Source of the DNA: an uncultured Lachnospiraceae bacterium
GTDB taxonomy: Bacteria; Bacillota; Clostridia; Lachnospirales; Lachnospiraceae
Length of the DNA stretch: 64,000 nucleotides
Direction: 5' to 3'
NCBI GenBank assembly: GCA_910585635.1
Contig: CAJUFE010000010.1
Coordinates: 1-64,000 of the forward strand
Shown here: piece after piece, positions 60,747 to 64,000 of the stretch
Layout: every line of letters begins with the position of its first letter
Position numbering within the stretch: the stretch's first letter is position 1
The notes under the pieces: generated by a model
Told to the model about the DNA's origin: nothing
The model's input: the letters and a program-made list of their open reading frames with translations, nothing else
Databases searched by the model: none
Program-made: the position numbers and the translations under genes

Positions 60747-61667
60747 GTGAGTGGAGAAGAAACGCCGAAGATCAGCGTGATCATGTTGACGTATGATCGT
60801 GAAAAATTTGTTCCCAGAGCAATAGAAAGTGTCCTTGTGCAAACGGAGCCAGATTTTGAATTTATCATCGTAGACAATGGTTCCCATGACCATAGCGGAA
60901 TCATTGCGGATGCGTATGCAGAAAAAGACGCTCGCATCCGCGTGATCCATCGAGAACGAGGGAATATTGGTTCGGGAAGGAATACAGGGTTAGATGTCGC
61001 CTGTGGCAGATATGTTGCTTTTATTGATGATGATGACTGGACAGAGCCAGATTTTCTTCGGTTTTTATATGAACTTGCGATAGAAAATAATGCAGATGTT
61101 TCTATTTGTGGCGCAGCTGGCAGGGCCTATGATGAAAAAAAGGTCATGACAGCTGAGGAAGCGCTGATCGAGTTGATGTGGCGAAAAAAATATAATATGG
61201 CATTTCCGACAAAGATGTTCAGCCGAAAATTGGCTGACAAACTTCGATTCCCTGAGGAAGGTGTTTATGATGATATCGCACTGATGTATCGATTGTTAGC
61301 AGAGGCGGATCGGATTGTTTATCATGGCCTTCCTAAATACACCTTTTATCGCCATGAGGGCAACACTTCTGCCTGGACGACCGATCACAGATTATTGACG
61401 GCCACAACGCTGAATGAATATTTGCATGCATATCGTATACGGACAGAGTGGCTCAGTGAGCGTTTTCCAAACAGTGCGTCTGCTTTCCGCTATTTCGAAT
61501 GGTCGTTTATGATCTCAATGGTAGAAAAGATCCATCGACTGGAGCTAAAGGATTGTGAGGCACAGTTAGAAAGAATGGTGCAGGAGTTAAAGGAGCATAG
61601 AAAAGAATTTTTGCGCGCACCAGAATTGTTGGATTTTGAAAGGAAATGGATAGATGCTTTTTTATGA
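60747..61667 (+). CDS. Family 2 glycosyltransferase
   Basis: Start GTG 60747 with AAAGGAGGTGA at 60733-60743. 306 residues; GT-A fold signature KISVIMLTYDREKFVPRAIESVL, FIIVDNGSHDHSG and the DxD-type motif AFIDDDDWTEPDFL. It transfers a sugar from a nucleotide donor in surface-polysaccharide synthesis; the sugar is unknown. 19 bp after the preceding gene. Confidence 0.93.
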   Translation: MSGEETPKISVIMLTYDREKFVPRAIESVLVQTEPDFEFIIVDNGSHDHSGIIADAYAEKDARIRVIHRERGNIGSGRNTGLDVACGRYVAFIDDDDWTEPDFLRFLYELAIENNADVSICGAAGRAYDEKKVMTAEEALIELMWRKKYNMAFPTKMFSRKLADKLRFPEEGVYDDIALMYRLLAEADRIVYHGLPKYTFYRHEGNTSAWTTDHRLLTATTLNEYLHAYRIRTEWLSERFPNSASAFRYFEWSFMISMVEKIHRLELKDCEAQLERMVQELKEHRKEFLRAPELLDFERKWIDAFL

Positions 61668-61705
61668 AAGAACATATGGGGAAGAGTATCGATATCCTGC
61701 TATAA

Positions 61706-61843
61706 ACAGATGGAAGGGTTTTCTGTACAGTTGGAAAACAAATCTCTGTGAGCATATGTGGACCAGGATATAAACCCGGGAATGAGCATAGACATTTCAC
61801 AATGGTCGGATATGACGAAATGATGCGAGAACTGATGAAATGA
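61706..61843 (+). pseudogene. Possible gene remnant
   Basis: Between the two glycosyltransferases a frame without start reads DGRVFCTVGKQISVSICGPG, then YKPGNEHRHFTMVGYDEMM, and ends in TGA 61841-61843. It looks like a protein C-terminus with a Cys-Gly-Pro-Gly turn. I do not recognise a family. May be what is left after a deletion in the cluster. Confidence 0.3.
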
Positions 61844-61854
61844 GGGGGGCGTGG

Positions 61855-62898
61855 ATGAAGAAAGTAGTTTTTTTTACAATGGCCTATAATGCCCAGGAAA
61901 CTGTAAGACGCACGATAGAAAGCATATTAGGACAGACATTTGGTGATTTTCAATGTTATATACTTGATAATGGCTCTGACGATGCTACAGAAGATATCAT
62001 ATTTGATTATAGCGTAAAAGATGACCGCATCATACCGATCCATATTAATAAAAATGATCCTACTAATGGTGGAGCCTTTTTCCATACGATTGTTCATGCA
62101 ACCAATGCAAAATATATTGTTTGGTGTGATGCGGATGATTGTTATACACCTGACTTTTTATATAATATGATCAGTTTTGCCGAAGAAAATGAATTGGATA
62201 TCGCCGCCTGTGGATATGATAAGATCGATGGCCTGACAGGTAGGGTGATAAAACATCGGGCATTGGAAAAAAATATGATCCTACATGATAGAGCATTCGC
62301 AGATGAGTTTATACAATATAGAGGCTTTATCTCTTATCTTTGGGGAAAGTTATACTCGATCTCTTATTTGAAAGAAAAAAGGTTTACAGGAACTCCTAAA
62401 AAAGAAAGGATATGTAATGATACTATTGGAACACTTACTTTTTTTAAAAAGGCCGAAAGGGTAGGGATATACGGAAAAGCAATGTACCATTATTATCAAT
62501 ACCCGAATTCTCTTTCCCATACAAATATCGAGGTAAGCTTGAAAAGTTACCGTGATCTGTGGATGGCGACAAGAGAATATCTGGAATATTATGGACCGAT
62601 ATCCAAGTTGAATGAGGACTTTTTATATGCGATCCATCTGTCTCTTGTGGATGAAGCAGTTGGAAACATATTTGCTGCAAATATGAGCACAAAAAAGAAG
62701 TTGAAACTTCTGGAAGAAGTTTTTAGTGACCCTGTATGGATAGATACGCGAAAACGAAAGGCGGATCCAATGTTCTTAAATCTGGCAGCGCGAGAAAAAT
62801 TTATTGTTACTATTCAGGACAGGATATCGCTTTTGCCAGAAATTAAGATGTATCCTGAGGAAAAACAACGTCTGTTTGCACATATTGGTATTTTATAA
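61855..62898 (+). CDS. Family 2 glycosyltransferase
   Basis: ATG 61855 (GAGGGGGGCGTGG upstream) gives MKKVVFFTMAYNAQETVRR, 347 residues. FQCYILDNGSDDATEDII and YIVWCDADDCYTPDFLYNM hold the GT-A and DxD motifs. The C-terminal 150 residues are helical and specific to this protein. Surface-polysaccharide sugar transferase, acceptor unknown. Followed by the radical SAM gene 15 bp later. Confidence 0.92.
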   Translation: MKKVVFFTMAYNAQETVRRTIESILGQTFGDFQCYILDNGSDDATEDIIFDYSVKDDRIIPIHINKNDPTNGGAFFHTIVHATNAKYIVWCDADDCYTPDFLYNMISFAEENELDIAACGYDKIDGLTGRVIKHRALEKNMILHDRAFADEFIQYRGFISYLWGKLYSISYLKEKRFTGTPKKERICNDTIGTLTFFKKAERVGIYGKAMYHYYQYPNSLSHTNIEVSLKSYRDLWMATREYLEYYGPISKLNEDFLYAIHLSLVDEAVGNIFAANMSTKKKLKLLEEVFSDPVWIDTRKRKADPMFLNLAAREKFIVTIQDRISLLPEIKMYPEEKQRLFAHIGIL

Positions 62899-62913
62899 GA
62901 GAGGAGAAAAATA

Positions 62914-63717
62914 ATGAAAGAAAGATTGAGTGCCCGTCGATTAGCTATTGTGCCAACAACTCATTGTAGCCTAAACTGTAAGCTATGTGGTGATTTTTTG
63001 TATGGCCCAGTCAAACGTCGGCATATCCCCTTTGAGGATGTCTGCGGAGATATTGATGCATGTTTTGATCTTTTTGACGAGGTGGTCTGGTTACAGTTTG
63101 TAGGTGGGGAAGTTTTTGTCTATCCTGATTTTTCAAGATTACTCCGTTATGTACTGAGATATATCGATCGCTTTGAGCGTTTGATCATCGAGACAAATGC
63201 AACGATATTTCCTTCTTCGGAGGAACAGGAGGCGTTATTGCGATATGGAGACAAACTTAGCATATATATAAGCGATTATGGCGATCTTTCCAAAGCTCGG
63301 GACCGATTTGTGGATTTCTGTAAGAAACATAGTATCCATTGTATCTTGAAAAGATATAATGGTGAAGACCAGTATTTTGGCGGATGGATCGATAATACAG
63401 ATCCCCATGACCTGAAAGAACCCGGGTATATACTCGAAGCAAATGCTCGAAATTGTCCACAGAACCGTATCAAAAATATGCATGTCTATGATGGAAAACT
63501 GCATCGTTGTGCAAATTCTTGCTTCATGATGGAGATGCGATTGTTTCCGCCGAAAGAAGGCGATTTTGTTGAGCTACGGGATATTCAAATGAGTCGTGAG
63601 GAAAAAAGAGAGATCATTTCCCAGTTTTATGAACATGCTCGCCGTTCTTGCCGTTATTGTAAACAGAAATATATGGATATATTGCCCAGATACCCTGCAG
63701 CAGAACAGATGGGATAG
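62914..63717 (+). CDS. Radical SAM protein with C-terminal Cys cluster
   Basis: 267 residues; GAGAGGAG precedes ATG 62914. VPTTHCSLNCKLCGDF carries Cys 18, 22 and 25 for the SAM-binding cluster; VWLQFVGGEVFVYPDF is the GGE motif. C-terminal Cys (KNMHVYDGKLHRCANSC ... SCRYCKQKYMD) resemble a SPASM/twitch cluster. Members in sugar clusters carry out epimerisation, dehydrogenation or similar radical steps; which one here cannot be told. Part of the same AT-rich operon. Confidence 0.9.
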   Translation: MKERLSARRLAIVPTTHCSLNCKLCGDFLYGPVKRRHIPFEDVCGDIDACFDLFDEVVWLQFVGGEVFVYPDFSRLLRYVLRYIDRFERLIIETNATIFPSSEEQEALLRYGDKLSIYISDYGDLSKARDRFVDFCKKHSIHCILKRYNGEDQYFGGWIDNTDPHDLKEPGYILEANARNCPQNRIKNMHVYDGKLHRCANSCFMMEMRLFPPKEGDFVELRDIQMSREEKREIISQFYEHARRSCRYCKQKYMDILPRYPAAEQMG

Positions 63718-63731
63718 GGGAGGAGATTTCT

Positions 63732-64000
63732 ATGAGTATTTTTGAAAAGCATTTTCCATTAGGTCTTGGCACATCTAGATTTCCTATTTCGGGACCAGAT
63801 GATACCAATGGGATTGAAAGATCCATAGGATTGGTCTGTAAGGCTTTGGAGAGAGGGATAGATTACATAGATGTGGGTTACATCTATTCTGCAGGTATGG
63901 CTCCATTTGTTTTAAAAGAGGCATTTTTGCAGACGACTAGATCTTTTTCTATAACGGCAAAAGTCATGTATGGACAAGACAGGACGGCTGATGATGCCCG
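63732..64000 (+). CDS. Aldo/keto reductase, 5' part
   Basis: ATG 63732 follows GGGGAGGAGATTTCT and the frame is open to the window end. MSIFEKHFPLGLGTSRFPIS and later KALERGIDYIDVGYIYSAG match the first strands of an aldo/keto reductase (usual catalytic Asp-x-x-x-x-Tyr region in YIDVGYIYS). About 90 residues are visible. Likely last seen member of the polysaccharide operon, perhaps reducing a keto-sugar. Confidence 0.8.
   Translation, partial: MSIFEKHFPLGLGTSRFPISGPDDTNGIERSIGLVCKALERGIDYIDVGYIYSAGMAPFVLKEAFLQTTRSFSITAKVMYGQDRTADDA

Overview
The window looks like chromosomal DNA of a spore-forming, strictly anaerobic Gram-positive of the Clostridia, most likely Lachnospiraceae. The reasons are a cotJABC spore-coat operon, a tryptophan T-box before a TrpB2-type gene, a glycyl-radical enzyme with its activase, ferredoxin-type oxidoreductases, a Bce-type two-component/ABC module and consistently strong AGGAGG ribosome sites. 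Most of the window is GC-rich, with many ATC isoleucine codons and very many GATC sites. The stretches at about 480-2280, the CRISPR-cas block and the last 5 kb are clearly more AT-rich and look like accessory DNA. No rRNA or tRNA gene was seen.

Layout. 1-3650: the end of a TauE/SafE permease, a two-gene DUF4365 module and a MATE exporter broken by a one-base frameshift. 3832-7713: TfoX-like protein, MerR regulator with a 19-bp-spacer promoter, ferredoxin-type aldo/keto reductase, DUF362 protein and a truncated ImmA/IrrE peptidase. 7934-14165 (minus strand): an HTH-PurM fusion, then a BceAB-like transporter with its histidine kinase and response regulator. 14461-23909 (plus): small hypothetical, sbcD-sbcC, a membrane-anchored clostripain-like peptidase and cotJA-cotJB-cotJC. 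24098-31343: Uma2 nuclease-fold protein, MBL hydrolase, an exported FMN/FAD fumarate-reductase-like lipoprotein, glnS and a MocR regulator. 31714-41049: a complete type I-C CRISPR-Cas locus with 22 repeats. 41453-46515: DeoR regulator, glycyl-radical enzyme, activase and a truncated fructose-6-phosphate-aldolase-like gene. 46677-48495: Trp T-box and trpB2. 48735-52205: an acidic hypothetical, an unrecognised protein, a YefM/RelE-type toxin-antitoxin pair with a perfect palindromic operator, a lipoprotein and a DUF3592 protein. 52286-55620: a Tet(M)-like ribosomal-protection GTPase fused to a YacP/Rae1-type NYN nuclease, preceded by a possible leader peptide. 55986-58431: a serine recombinase, a short segment bounded by 29-bp inverted repeats and a TnpB-family protein. 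59036-64000: a surface-polysaccharide cluster.

The most unusual system is at 55986-58431. The TnpB-like protein keeps its zinc finger but has lost all three RuvC catalytic acidic residues (Ser, Pro and Lys instead). It sits beside a serine recombinase and behind a 172-bp interior bounded by near-perfect inverted repeats that contains a promoter pointing away from it. I read this as a candidate nuclease-dead, possibly RNA-guided TnpB regulator whose expression could be switched by DNA inversion. A second strong lead is the fusion of an A-site GTPase to an A-site mRNA nuclease family in one polypeptide.

A theme of the whole window is in-frame minisatellite-like repeat expansion inside otherwise conserved proteins (histidine kinase, SbcD twice, clostripain, CotJB, an unknown protein, the GTPase-NYN fusion), together with intergenic tandem repeats and a dispersed repeat of about 82 bp.
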